From contig NZ_JUUO01000101.1 in NCBI RefSeq assembly GCF_001074975.1, positions 1-34,645 on the forward strand: a DNA stretch of 34,645 nt. The letters are read 5' to 3'. The translations under genes were made by a program, and so were the position numbers. Positions 1-8,799 of the stretch are shown here, in pieces (position 1 is the first letter of the stretch; every line of letters starts with the position of its first letter). Under the pieces are notes generated by a model, which worked only from the letters and a program-made list of their open reading frames with translations, did no database searches and had not been told where the DNA came from. The DNA is from Streptococcus pseudopneumoniae. Lineage in GTDB: Bacteria; Bacillota; Bacilli; Lactobacillales; Streptococcaceae.

Positions 1-336
1 GAAGCACTTTGGCTAGCGCTTGTCGATGCTGACTTAGATGCACTTGTTGAAGCACTTTGGCTAACGCTTGTTGAGGCCGACTTAGATGCGCTCGTTGAGG
101 CACTTTGGCTAGCACTTGTCGATGCTGACTTAGATGCACTTGTTGAAGCACTTTGGCTGGCACTTGTCGATGCTGACTTAGACGCACTTGTTGAAGCACT
201 TTGGCTAGCGCTTGTCGATGCTGACTTAGATGCACTTGTTGAAGCACTTTGGCTAGCACTTGTCGACGCTGACTTAGATGCACTTGTTGAAGCACTTTGG
301 CTGGCACTTGTCGACGCTGACTTAGATGCGCTCGTT
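1..336 (-). repeat. 48-bp tandem repeat encoding second serine-rich region
   Basis: Seven consecutive 48-bp units (starting at 1, 49, 97, 145, 193, 241 and 289) encode 16-residue blocks of the type [16 protein letters not shown]. The units differ mostly at synonymous positions (agc/agt, tcg/tca, gcg/gca). The array continues beyond the window, as expected for the long glycosylated stalk of these adhesins. The repeat is in frame with the gene, so unit gain or loss would change stalk length without a frameshift. Confidence 0.95.
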
Positions 337-3300
337 GATGCGGACTGCGATTTATACTCTGAATCATCTACCGTAATAGTAACTGGAACTTCATCTGTCG
401 AACCATCTGGATAAGTTACTATAACTGTTCGTGTTAATTTACCATTTGTAACAGTTGAGTTTTCGCCACTCTTCCAAGTATAAGTCGTTTTTGTACCTGG
501 CGTTGTACCTTTAGTTGGTAAGTCAGATTTATTAGAAATATAAGTCTCTGGTGATCCCAAATCTGGAACAGCTCCATTCGAAGTCACCTTCACTGTAGGA
601 TTTGTTGCTTTCGGAGTGTACTTTTCTGACTGCTTACGGACTTCAATACGAGTATAGGCATTGTTTGTAGCATTGCTAGTATCCGTATTATTTGTTAAGT
701 TAGATGCATCATATCCAGAAATATAACGAGTCCATCCTACCGAATCATTAGGAATATCTTGTCCTTTACCTACATGTCCCGAAATAGTTATTGTATACGG
801 ATTAGCCTCTGTGGCATTGCCGTCTTGTCCCAATTTTTTAGATTTATCGGTAAAGTTAATTTCTGTTCCTTTTCCAACATCTCTGATTTGTGCTTGACTT
901 CTCATTTCAAAAGAATCTGAGGTATCAGTAGTAACAGTAGTTCTATCATCTACCTTGATCTTATTCAATCGACCATGATCATCAGTTAAGTGTACATCCA
1001 CACTAAATTCTTCTTCACGATAAACGATTATCTTGTGTGGATCTGCACTATCAATTTTTGCATTACTTACAGGAGTAAAGTCTTTAATTGTAGGTCGCTC
1101 ATTAACTGTAGCTGACTGTGGAATTGGAGTACTACGTGTTTTATCCTTGTAGACAATCGTAGCCGTACCATCTGCCTGAACTTCAATGTCCTTGATACGG
1201 TGAGTTGTCTGATTATTCTTAGCGTAGATGGCATTCTTGACAGCTGTCTTTTCATCTTCTGTTAGGTTGTTTTTATCTACCACAGGTGTGAGTTCAGGAT
1301 TTGTTACTGCAAGACGGTCTTTCAGTTGCCCTTGGGTGATGCGAACATTACCAGTTCCATTAACTCCGTTTGCATTTCCTACTTGGTCAGTTGCAACCGC
1401 ATTTCGTTGCCAAGTATTTCCAGCCCCCCACTCCAAATCATCCTTCATATGAGCGTTGACTGTGATCGTTGCAGGACTCTCTGGCGTAGCTGTGATATCT
1501 CCTGTCAAGAGCCCTACAGTTCCTGTACCATATTTAGGATCTTCAAAGTAGTTCTCTCTCAACCCTGGTTGAGTCCCATCTGCTTTAGGTACAATCTTAA
1601 ACTCTTTTAACTTCCCACTATTATCAGTCGCAGTGAAGTTAATTTTAAAGTCATCACCAGCATAGACGATGTGTTCATCTCCACGACTAGGCACTGGGCT
1701 TGGAGACGCCGGGATAGTCTGACCACCACGTGTCACTGTAACAGCAGGTACAGGTACCTCAGTTTCTGCTCTCAAACTTGCTTGGATTTTATCAGAAGTA
1801 TTATCACGGTAAGTAAGGGTGATAAGGCCTGTATCAGATACCGTAATTTCTTTACCACCTTCAGAACCCTTCACGTAGTCAGTACCCGAGAGGATAGCAG
1901 CATTTTTGCTCTTGAAGTTTGCAAGGATTTGAGTTTTCTCAGTCTCGCTCAAAGATGACGGATTGTTAACTGTAACAGTATCGCCACTTACAGGATTGTT
2001 ACGTTCATTAAATCCTTTAATAACAAATGTTGTAGTTGCTTTTCCCCACTGAATTCCAGGATTATCACTAGCTTGATATTCAACAGTATATTCACCAGGG
2101 GTCATAGGATTCCAAGTGTTCCCACTTCTCCCAACAGTTCCATAAACTCTTGTAATCCATGAAGTATTTGTAAAAGCAAGTCCAATTGTTTGACCTCTGT
2201 TATTTTTTTGCTCTACACCAAAGCCATATTTGCCTGGGAAATTGTCCCCCGTCAACCCTGTAATAATTGGATTTTTTGAATTTGCATAAAAATCTCGCAA
2301 ACCTTTGTCATCACGAAAAATGATATTGTAGTTTATTGCCTCATCATTAAATACTTCAATACGTGATGGCATTTCAATAGTAGGAGCATTGTCAGCCTGC
2401 CGAGAACTCCCTCGATTTACAGGTTTATTTTCTTTAGGACCTGTAGTAACAGGATTACTTGTTGCTTGAGAAAAATTACCTGACGTACTACTTCCATCAA
2501 CTGGCCAACTACTTGTACCGACCTGAGCTGTCAGCGTAGCTGTTTTTGAACTATCACTTACAGTGGCATAAACAAGAATTGTACCTTCAAGATTTCTATT
2601 TTGATCATGCCTATAAGTATAAACATATTCATTGTTGGAGTTCTTGCGTCGCTCCATTTCTTGGCCATTGAATGTCGCTTTTGTAATTTTAGTGTTAGCA
2701 TCAACTTGAGCAATAAGTCCCGCATGGTCTAATGGCGCACGTGATGTCATATTGATACGCCAAACAACTTCACGCGTGTCTGAGTTAAAAGTACCTGATT
2801 CAATCGCTGAACTAGTAATTTTACCTAAATTTGGTTTACTGACAAAACTTCTTAAATCTACTCCGTTAGGCATCGCTTGTCCATTACGGCTATCACGCGC
2901 ACCTGAATTGGCACGTAAAACTGCATTAGCGATAGAGTTACGAGCTGAAGTCGCCGTCTTAATAACACTACCAAGATCAGCAGTTGGATCCTTGAGAGCA
3001 GACTCAATCTCAGTAATAGCAGCTTCTACCTTAAGGATAGCTGCACTTGTATCTGGAAGATCCGTCGCCTTTGCTAAATATTCACCCATTTCAGCTGAAA
3101 TTTTAGCTAGTTTTTTACGATCTTCTTCATTTTTCTTTGTAGATACTTCTACCGATGACAAGGCACCAGCAGTCACTCCTGCCAAGCTTGTTAATTCGGA
3201 AGTTTTATTTGTCAAACCTGTTGCTGGCTTAGCAGAGTCCAAGACAGGTGCAGACAAATTAGAGTTTGGCAAGCCTTGACTAACTACTTGATTTTCAGCT

Positions 3301-4016
3301 GAAGCAGACTCGGATTGTCCAGCAGTTTCAACACTAGCGGCGCTAGTCGCAACCGAACTGTCCTCTGAATGAACCATCAACTGACTAGAACTTGCAGAAG
3401 TAGTTGAGGATACACTAGCTGAAGTACTTGTCGATGCACTTGCTGAAGTACTTGCTGACAAACTTGCAGAAGTGCTAGCACTCACTGATTGGCTAGTAGA
3501 AGTCGATTCTGAACTAGACACACTCTCGCTTTCTGAATGTGACAAACTTGCAGAAGTGCTAGCGCTCACTGATTGGCTAGCAGAAGTCGATTCTGAACTA
3601 GACACACTCTCGCTTTCTGAATGTGACAAACTTGCCGATTCTTCTGGGTTTGCTTTCGAAACAGATCCGAGAACGACTGAATCATTTGTAGCTAAAACAT
3701 CCGATGACTCTAATGTCTTTTCAAGAGCAACCGCATCATTGGCATGAACAGTAGTTTGTGTTGCCACTGCTCCGCCTAATACAGCTCCTGTAGCTGCAAT
3801 CCCCCTTATAATATCTAGGCCTGTAATTGTATTGTTTGTTTGATTCTCAACCACTTCGGTCATAACTTGGGTAGTATCGACACTACCACGGAAAACCTTT
3901 AACAAACCAAATAAAGAAGTTGAAGCCCGCAGCCAATGCTTACCGGATTTCACCAACTTATAGCGGGTCACACGATCAGTTTCACGATATTGACCCTCTT
4001 GACGTCTGAAAAACAT
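1..4016 (-). CDS. Serine-rich repeat glycoprotein adhesin (SRRP), N-terminal part, cut by window edge
   Basis: Open reading frame of 1,338 codons running off the left edge; frame was checked at several points from 4016 down to 20-360. It starts MFFRRQEG after AAAGGA (4025-4030). Residues 20-28 (KLVKSGKHW) match the KxYKxGKxW-type signal of GspB/SraP/PsrP adhesins exported by the accessory SecA2/SecY2 system; the hydrophobic stretch is about 66-92 with likely cleavage after VHA (90-92). Then follow a Ser-rich segment (about 120-205), about 1,000 residues of beta-rich modules, a Rib-like module ending [15 protein letters not shown], and from about residue 1220 the second Ser-rich region with 16-residue SAS(T/K/Q) units. 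By family this is an O-glycosylated, cell-wall-anchored adhesin. The C-terminus with LPXTG and the glycosyltransferase/SecA2 genes usually found beside it are not in the window. The ligand is unknown. Confident as to family, not specificity. Confidence 0.93.
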   Translation of the reverse strand, partial: MFFRRQEGQYRETDRVTRYKLVKSGKHWLRASTSLFGLLKVFRGSVDTTQVMTEVVENQTNNTITGLDIIRGIAATGAVLGGAVATQTTVHANDAVALEKTLESSDVLATNDSVVLGSVSKANPEESASLSHSESESVSSSESTSASQSVSASTSASLSHSESESVSSSESTSTSQSVSASTSASLSASTSASASTSTSASVSSTTSASSSQLMVHSEDSSVATSAASVETAGQSESASAENQVVSQGLPNSNLSAPVLDSAKPATGLTNKTSELTSLAGVTAGALSSVEVSTKKNEEDRKKLAKISAEMGEYLAKATDLPDTSAAILKVEAAITEIESALKDPTADLGSVIKTATSARNSIANAVLRANSGARDSRNGQAMPNGVDLRSFVSKPNLGKITSSAIESGTFNSDTREVVWRINMTSRAPLDHAGLIAQVDANTKITKATFNGQEMERRKNSNNEYVYTYRHDQNRNLEGTILVYATVSDSSKTATLTAQVGTSSWPVDGSSTSGNFSQATSNPVTTGPKENKPVNRGSSRQADNAPTIEMPSRIEVFNDEAINYNIIFRDDKGLRDFYANSKNPIITGLTGDNFPGKYGFGVEQKNNRGQTIGLAFTNTSWITRVYGTVGRSGNTWNPMTPGEYTVEYQASDNPGIQWGKATTTFVIKGFNERNNPVSGDTVTVNNPSSLSETEKTQILANFKSKNAAILSGTDYVKGSEGGKEITVSDTGLITLTYRDNTSDKIQASLRAETEVPVPAVTVTRGGQTIPASPSPVPSRGDEHIVYAGDDFKINFTATDNSGKLKEFKIVPKADGTQPGLRENYFEDPKYGTGTVGLLTGDITATPESPATITVNAHMKDDLEWGAGNTWQRNAVATDQVGNANGVNGTGNVRITQGQLKDRLAVTNPELTPVVDKNNLTEDEKTAVKNAIYAKNNQTTHRIKDIEVQADGTATIVYKDKTRSTPIPQSATVNERPTIKDFTPVSNAKIDSADPHKIIVYREEEFSVDVHLTDDHGRLNKIKVDDRTTVTTDTSDSFEMRSQAQIRDVGKGTEINFTDKSKKLGQDGNATEANPYTITISGHVGKGQDIPNDSVGWTRYISGYDASNLTNNTDTSNATNNAYTRIEVRKQSEKYTPKATNPTVKVTSNGAVPDLGSPETYISNKSDLPTKGTTPGTKTTYTWKSGENSTVTNGKLTRTVIVTYPDGSTDEVPVTITVDDSEYKSQSASTSASKSASTSASQSASTSASKSASTSASQSASTSASKSASTSASQSASTSASKSASTSASQSASTSASKSASTSASQSASTSASKSASTSVSQSASTSASKSASTSASQSA
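3457..3624 (-). repeat. 84-bp direct duplication in the first serine-rich region
   Basis: Two adjacent, nearly identical 84-bp units (3457-3540 and 3541-3624) encode 28-residue blocks containing [14 protein letters not shown], and a third begins at 3625 with gacaaacttgcc. The units differ at only a few bases, such as ctagca/ctagcg and ctagta/ctagca. The duplication is in frame and looks recent. Confidence 0.9.
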
Positions 4017-4073
4017 ATTTTAGATCCTTTTCCAATTATATTTATGTATTTTGTCCATAAAATACCAATATAC

Positions 4074-4102
4074 ATTATACACTTTAGATACAAGTAATTC
4101 AA
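4074..4102 (-). promoter_or_regulatory. Predicted promoter of the adhesin gene
   Basis: On the minus strand, TTGAAT (4097-4102) and a perfect TATAAT (4074-4079) are 17 bp apart. This predicts a transcript starting near 4067 with an untranslated leader of about 50 nt carrying AAAGGA 8 nt before the ATG. An A10 tract on the plus strand (4125-4134) and an alternating TA tract (about 4147-4163) lie just upstream of the -35. Confidence 0.7.
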
Positions 4103-4163
4103 TAAGTTTCAAAACATTTTGCCTAAAAAAAAAAGTATTTTGCTATTATATATATATATATAT

Positions 4164-4860
4164 TATAAGATAAGATATTTATAAAGACACGTAAATTATG
4201 TGTAACCCAGCTTATTTTTGGTTTATATTCCTGTTTTTTATGGATAATTATTCCGGTTATTTTCTTGGAACAAGGCAAAATTTTTTAAGTGCTTAGATTT
4301 GAAAAAGAAAAACCCTTATACAAAGGCATTTTCTTGTCATGCTATTCTTTTTGTTTTATAAACATAGTTTCTATATTGATTTATTTCTCCATGATATGAA
4401 AGCGCAACAGTGTGCTCATCACCCATGATACAGCTTGAATGGAGCAATCAAAATCCAACTGGTGCACTCATATGTATGATTCGAAAACTAACATTGAGTG
4501 TTTTCCCTACCTCATTAGTCCGCTCAAGGGGAATTAATGGCAAGTTATCTAACATTCACTATATTAAAATATTGAAATAAACTAAAAACTAAACAAGTTG
4601 ATTTGGGCATTCAAACAAATTTCTAACAATGTTTTATGAACCACATTGTACCATTATAGATTCAATTTACTATATTTTTAACATCTCTGCACTTGCTCTC
4701 AAAAAATGTCATCTACAGGATGACGACTCTTAAAACTCTAACAAGTTACATCCTGCAAAAATCAACACAAGGAACAAATCATATCCGGTCTTACATAAGC
4801 CTCGGAGCATACGTTTCAACATGGAACTTTTTACTATAACTTCTCCTAAAATAACGGTTT
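4164..4860. other. Gene-free AT-rich spacer
   Basis: I see no credible gene, RNA family or mobile-element end here. The only protein-like stretch is on the minus strand around 4345-4437, where about 30 codons are open (reading MGDEHTVALSYHGEINQYRN and on to a stop). It has no ribosome-binding site, and stops break the frames just upstream. It may be the decayed 3' end of a lost gene, but I recognise no family. Confidence 0.4.
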
Positions 4861-4997
4861 ACACAAGTATTTTTCCTAATGGATTGTCTAGGTAAAGAAC
4901 CATAGTGACTATTAACCTCTATCCAGGAAAAAACAAGCACTTTTCTACAGCAACTAAGGAAGTCACCTAGTTAGGCTTACTTTCTAACCGTTACAAC

Positions 4998-5034
4998 AAA
5001 AACTCCACGAATCGATAATATTCGTGGAGTTTTT
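4998..5034. terminator. Bidirectional intrinsic terminator (distal copy)
   Basis: A perfect 15-bp inverted repeat (4998-5012 with 5020-5034, 7-nt loop cgataat) has A's on the left side and T's on the right. It can therefore end transcription on both strands. It lies beyond the proximal prfC terminator in the same orientation and belongs to the duplicated unit. Confidence 0.75.
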
Positions 5035-5154
5035 CCTAGTGAAGCGTTTAGGTAAAACGATTGTTACACTACGACACGAAGAAGCGAAAACGATTATTTT
5101 TCGCCGATGAGTTAGTAAGGCAGGTAGCTAGGACACTTTCTTTCTGTTACGACG

Positions 5155-5190
5155 GAAAAATCCACGAATCGATATCATTCGTGGACTTTT
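5155..5190. terminator. Intrinsic terminator downstream of prfC
   Basis: Inverted repeat tccacgaat (5161-5169) and attcgtgga (5177-5185) with loop cgatatc, flanked by A5 on the left and T4 on the right. For prfC, transcribed leftwards, the A-run becomes the U-tract. It is the diverged sister of the hairpin at 4998-5034. Confidence 0.7.
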
Positions 5191-5231
5191 CCTAGTGAAG
5201 TGTTTAGGTAAACCGCCATAGCGGTTACCGT

Positions 5232-5265
5232 CAAATGACAGCAACTTTATGTTGCTAGTCATTTG
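5232..5265. other. Hairpin immediately after the prfC stop codon
   Basis: Interrupted inverted repeat caaatgac-a-gcaac-tttat-gttgc-ta-gtcatttg, a two-part stem of 8 and 5 bp starting 8 nt beyond the prfC stop. It has no U-tract, so it may protect the 3' end or slow polymerase rather than terminate by itself. Confidence 0.55.
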
Positions 5266-5272
5266 TAACGAT

Positions 5273-6817
5273 TTACATTTTTTCCTCCAACTCTACGTCT
5301 GGATACTTATCTGCAAACCAACGGAGGGCAAAGTCATTTTCAAAGAGGAAGACTGGTTGGTCAAAGCGGTCTTTGGCCAAGATATTGCGGCTTGATGACA
5401 TGCGTTCATCCAAGTCCTCTGGCTTAATCCAACGAACGGTCTTTTTACCCATCGGACTCATAACCACTTCTGCATTGTACTCACCTTCCATACGATGCTT
5501 AAAGACTTCAAACTGGAGTTGTCCGACAGCGCCTAACATGTACTCACCTGTTTGGTAATTCTTATAGAGCTGAATCGCCCCCTCTTGCACCAATTGCTCG
5601 ATTCCCTTATGGAAGGATTTCTGTTTCATGACATTCTTAGCCGAAACTTTCATGAAAATTTCAGGGGTAAAGGTTGGCAGGGGTTCAAATTCAAACTTGT
5701 TTTTTCCAACTGTCAAAGTGTCCCCAACCTGATAAGTACCTGTATCGTAAACCCCGATGATATCACCTGCCACGGCATTGGTCACATTCTCACGACTTTC
5801 AGCCATAAACTGAGTGACATTAGACAGCTTAGCACCCTTACCAGTACGAGGAAGATTGACACTCATGCCACGTTCAAATTCACCCGATACGATACGGACA
5901 AAGGCGATACGGTCACGGTGACGAGGGTCCATGTTGGCTTGGATTTTAAAGACAAAGCCTGAGAAGTCCTTGTCGTAAGGATCCACAATTTCACCGTCTG
6001 TTTTCTTATGTCCATGTGGTTCTGGAGCAAACTTGAGGAAGGTTTCAAGGAAGGTCTGCACACCAAAGTTTGTCAAAGCTGAGCCGAAGAAGACTGGCGT
6101 CAATTCTCCAGCCAGAATAGCTTCCTCTGAAAATTCATTCCCAGCTTCATTTAAAAGTTCAATATCATCTTTAACTTGCTCGTAGAAAGGGTTACTACCA
6201 AAAAGCTTGTCCCCATCTTCTAAACTGGCAAAACGCTCATCCCCCTTATAGAGCTCCAAGCGTTGATTATAAAGGTCATACAAGCCCTCAAAAGCTTTCC
6301 CCATCCCGATAGGCCAGTTCATCGGGTAGCTCGCAATGCCCAAGACTTCTTCCAATTCTTGTAAGAGATCTAGTGGCTCACGTCCATCACGGTCTAGCTT
6401 GTTCATAAAGGTAAAGACTGGAATGCCACGGTGTTTCACAACCTCAAACAATTTCTTGGTTTGAGCCTCGATACCCTTGGCAGAGTCCACGACCATGACC
6501 GCAGCATCCACCGCCATCAAGGTCCGATAGGTATCTTCTGAAAAGTCCTCGTGCCCTGGCGTGTCGAGGATATTGACTCGTTTACCATCGTAGTCAAATT
6601 GCATCACAGATGAAGTCACCGAAATCCCACGTTGCTTCTCGATATCCATCCAGTCAGACTTGGCAAAAGTTCCTGTTTTCTTCCCTTTAACCGTACCAGC
6701 CTCACGAATCTCGCCCCCAAAGTAGAGCAACTGCTCAGTGATGGTAGTTTTCCCTGCGTCCGGGTGGGAGATGATAGCAAAGGTACGACGTTTCTTAATT
6801 TCTTCTTGAATATTCAT
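5273..6817 (-). CDS. prfC: Peptide chain release factor 3 (RF3)
   Basis: A 514-residue translational GTPase that removes RF1/RF2 from the ribosome after peptide release. Visible motifs are the P-loop HPDAGKTT (18-25), the switch II G3 motif DTPGHEDF (85-92) and the G4 motif NKLD (139-142). A second, EF-Tu-like beta-barrel region (about 290-380) and an RF3-type C-terminal domain follow. Length is within the usual 510-530. It is transcribed alone, divergently from gatC, with its own promoter (6908-6936) and hairpins beyond the stop. In this window it forms the border between the conserved chromosome and the adhesin region. Confidence 0.97.
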   Translation of the reverse strand: MNIQEEIKKRRTFAIISHPDAGKTTITEQLLYFGGEIREAGTVKGKKTGTFAKSDWMDIEKQRGISVTSSVMQFDYDGKRVNILDTPGHEDFSEDTYRTLMAVDAAVMVVDSAKGIEAQTKKLFEVVKHRGIPVFTFMNKLDRDGREPLDLLQELEEVLGIASYPMNWPIGMGKAFEGLYDLYNQRLELYKGDERFASLEDGDKLFGSNPFYEQVKDDIELLNEAGNEFSEEAILAGELTPVFFGSALTNFGVQTFLETFLKFAPEPHGHKKTDGEIVDPYDKDFSGFVFKIQANMDPRHRDRIAFVRIVSGEFERGMSVNLPRTGKGAKLSNVTQFMAESRENVTNAVAGDIIGVYDTGTYQVGDTLTVGKNKFEFEPLPTFTPEIFMKVSAKNVMKQKSFHKGIEQLVQEGAIQLYKNYQTGEYMLGAVGQLQFEVFKHRMEGEYNAEVVMSPMGKKTVRWIKPEDLDERMSSSRNILAKDRFDQPVFLFENDFALRWFADKYPDVELEEKM

Positions 6818-6907
6818 AAGTTCTCTTTCTTTGATTCTCTATTTTTAGTTATTTCAATAGCTAAGAATGATTTTTACATTGGATTTTACCATTCCTTTCA
6901 ACACTCC

Positions 6908-6936
6908 ATTATATCGGATTTTAGCATTTTTTTCAA
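6908..6936 (-). promoter_or_regulatory. Predicted prfC promoter
   Basis: On the minus strand, TTGAAA (6931-6936), a 17-bp spacer and TATAAT (6908-6913) form a near-consensus housekeeping promoter about 90 nt upstream of the prfC ATG. Confidence 0.8.
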
Positions 6937-6981
6937 TTTCTATTTCTTTTCACTTCCCCCTCCCTTATTTATAGGAAAATA

Positions 6982-6990
6982 TGGTAAAAT
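6982..6990 (+). promoter_or_regulatory. Predicted extended -10 promoter of gatCAB
   Basis: TGGTAAAAT (TG at 6982-6983, -10 hexamer TAAAAT at 6985-6990) is a typical streptococcal extended -10. No good -35 is seen at the right distance. It is 40 nt upstream of the gatC ATG. Confidence 0.65.
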
Positions 6991-7030
6991 AGAACAGATA
7001 AATAATCATCATTTCACGAAAGGATGCAAG

Positions 7031-7333
7031 ATGAAAATTACGCAAGAAGAGGTAACACACGTTGCCAATCTTTCAAAATTAAGATTCTCTGAAGAAGAAA
7101 CTGCTACCTTTGCAACTACCTTGTCTAAAATTGTTGACATGGTTGAATTGCTGGGCGAAGTTGACACAACTGGTGTCGCACCTACTACAACTATGGCTGA
7201 CCGCAAGACCGTACTCCGCCCTGATGTGGCCGAAGAAGGAACAGACCGTGATCGCTTGTTTAAAAACGTACCTGAAAAAGACAACTACTATATCAAGGTA
7301 CCAGCTATCCTAGACGATGGAGGAGATGCCTAA
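7031..7333 (+). CDS. gatC: Glutamyl/aspartyl-tRNA amidotransferase subunit C
   Basis: A 100-residue GatC, the small subunit that wraps around GatA and stabilises the GatCAB complex. The complex converts Glu-tRNA(Gln) and, where relevant, Asp-tRNA(Asn) to the amide form. The family start [20 protein letters not shown] and the C-terminal YIKVPAIL are visible. The frame is open further upstream, but the ATG at 7031 is chosen because AAAGGA (7019-7024) precedes it and the promoter at 6982-6990 lies inside the longer reading. The stop overlaps the gatA ATG by one base (TAATG), so translation is probably coupled. Confidence 0.96.
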   Translation: MKITQEEVTHVANLSKLRFSEEETATFATTLSKIVDMVELLGEVDTTGVAPTTTMADRKTVLRPDVAEEGTDRDRLFKNVPEKDNYYIKVPAILDDGGDA

Positions 7334-8799
7334 TGACTTTCAACAATAAAACCATTGAATACTTGCACAATCTCCTTGTCTCTAAGGAAATTTCTGCAAC
7401 TGAATTAACCCAAGCTACGCTTGAAGATATCAAGTCTCGCGAGACAGCTATCAACGCTTTTGTTACCATCGCTGAGGAGCAGGCTCTTGCTCGAGCTAAA
7501 GCCATTGATGAAGCTGGAATTGATGCTGATAATGTCCTTTCAGGAATTCCACTTGCAGTTAAAGATAATATCTCTACTGACGGTATTCTCACAACTGCTG
7601 CCTCAAAAATGCTCTACAACTACGAGCCTATCTTTGATGCGACAGCCGTTGCCAATGCAAAATCTAAGGGCATGATTGTCGTTGGAAAGACCAATATGGA
7701 CGAATTTGCCATGGGTGGTTCAGGTGAGACTTCCCATTATGGCGCTACTAAAAATGCTTGGGATCACAGCAAGGTTCCTGGTGGGTCATCAAGTGGTTCA
7801 GCCGCAACTGTAGCCTCAGGACAAGTCCGCTTGTCACTTGGTTCTGATACTGGTGGTTCTATCCGCCAACCTGCTGCCTTCAACGGGATTGTTGGTCTCA
7901 AACCAACCTACGGAACGGTTTCTCGTTTCGGTCTCATTGCCTTCGGTAGCTCATTAGACCAGATTGGACCTTTTGCTCCTACTGTTAAGGAGAATGCCCT
8001 CTTGCTCAACGCTATTGCCAGCGAAGATGCCAAAGACTCCACTTCTGCTCCTGTTCGCATTGCCGACTTTACTTCAAAAATCGGGCAAGACATCAAGGGT
8101 ATGAAAATCGCTTTGCCTAAGGAATACCTCGGTGAAGGGATTGACCCAGAAGTTAAGGAAGCTATTCTGAATGCTGCTAAGCACTTTGAAAAACTGGGTG
8201 CTATCGTTGAAGAAGTCAGCCTGCCTCACTCAAAATACGGTGTTGCCGTTTACTACATCATTGCTTCATCAGAAGCTTCATCAAACTTGCAACGCTTTGA
8301 CGGTATCCGTTACGGCTACCGCGCAGATGATGCAACCAACCTTGATGAAATCTATGTAAACAGCCGTAGCCAAGGTTTCGGTGAAGAAGTAAAACGCCGT
8401 ATCATGCTAGGTACTTTCAGCCTTTCATCAGGTTACTACGATGCCTACTACAAGAAGGCCGGACAAGTCCGTACCCTCATCATCCAAGATTTCGAAAACG
8501 TCTTTGCAGATTATGACTTGATTTTGGGACCAACTGCTCCAAGTATTGCTTATGACTTGGATTCTCTCAACCATGATCCAGTTGCCATGTACTTGGCTGA
8601 CCTTTTGACAATCCCAGTCAACTTGGCTGGTCTACCAGGAATTTCGATTCCTGCTGGTTTCTCTCAAGGACTACCTGTTGGTCTACAATTGATTGGTCCT
8701 AAGTACTCTGAGGAAACCATTTACCAAGCTGCTGCTGCTTTTGAGGCAACAACAGACTACCACAAACAACAACCCGTGATTTTTGGAGGTGATAACTAA
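7333..8799 (+). CDS. gatA: Glutamyl/aspartyl-tRNA amidotransferase subunit A
   Basis: A 488-residue amidase-signature enzyme that hydrolyses glutamine and passes the ammonia to GatB for tRNA amidation. The Ser-cis-Ser-Lys catalytic set is visible: Lys77 in LAVKDN, Ser152 in the GGSSSGS loop and Ser176 in DTGGSIRQP. This spacing matches characterised GatA enzymes. It overlaps gatC and gatB by one base each, which fits stoichiometric production of a three-subunit complex. Full length and no anomalies. Confidence 0.97.
   Translation: MTFNNKTIEYLHNLLVSKEISATELTQATLEDIKSRETAINAFVTIAEEQALARAKAIDEAGIDADNVLSGIPLAVKDNISTDGILTTAASKMLYNYEPIFDATAVANAKSKGMIVVGKTNMDEFAMGGSGETSHYGATKNAWDHSKVPGGSSSGSAATVASGQVRLSLGSDTGGSIRQPAAFNGIVGLKPTYGTVSRFGLIAFGSSLDQIGPFAPTVKENALLLNAIASEDAKDSTSAPVRIADFTSKIGQDIKGMKIALPKEYLGEGIDPEVKEAILNAAKHFEKLGAIVEEVSLPHSKYGVAVYYIIASSEASSNLQRFDGIRYGYRADDATNLDEIYVNSRSQGFGEEVKRRIMLGTFSLSSGYYDAYYKKAGQVRTLIIQDFENVFADYDLILGPTAPSIAYDLDSLNHDPVAMYLADLLTIPVNLAGLPGISIPAGFSQGLPVGLQLIGPKYSEETIYQAAAAFEATTDYHKQQPVIFGGDN

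Larger units (their letters stand above)
4871..5213. repeat. Diverged tandem ~156-bp repeat downstream of prfC
   Basis: A motif close to ttttcctaRtgRaY-gtYtaggtaaa occurs at 4871-4895, 5031-5055 and 5187-5211, and the sequence between copies is partly alignable (…gttacaacaaaaactccac… versus …gttacgacggaaaaatccac…). This indicates two unequal copies of a unit of about 156-160 bp plus a partial third. The second halves of both complete units carry the Cga-loop hairpins listed as terminators. Origin unknown; it does not look coding. Confidence 0.7.

Noticed and set aside
1-340. Regular repeats resembling a CRISPR array
   Set aside because: Units are contiguous 48-bp copies with no unique spacers and translate in frame as Ser-rich protein.
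2752-3279. 175-residue plus-strand open frame opposite the adhesin
   Set aside because: It is antisense to a long frame with clear domains, has no ribosome-binding site and no recognisable motif.
4017-5272. Insertion sequence or integration site at the adhesin/prfC border
   Set aside because: No terminal inverted repeats with target duplication, transposase or tRNA gene found; only tandem repeats and hairpins.
6632-7030. N-terminal extension of GatC
   Set aside because: It runs through the gatC promoter and antisense to prfC; the family start is at 7031.
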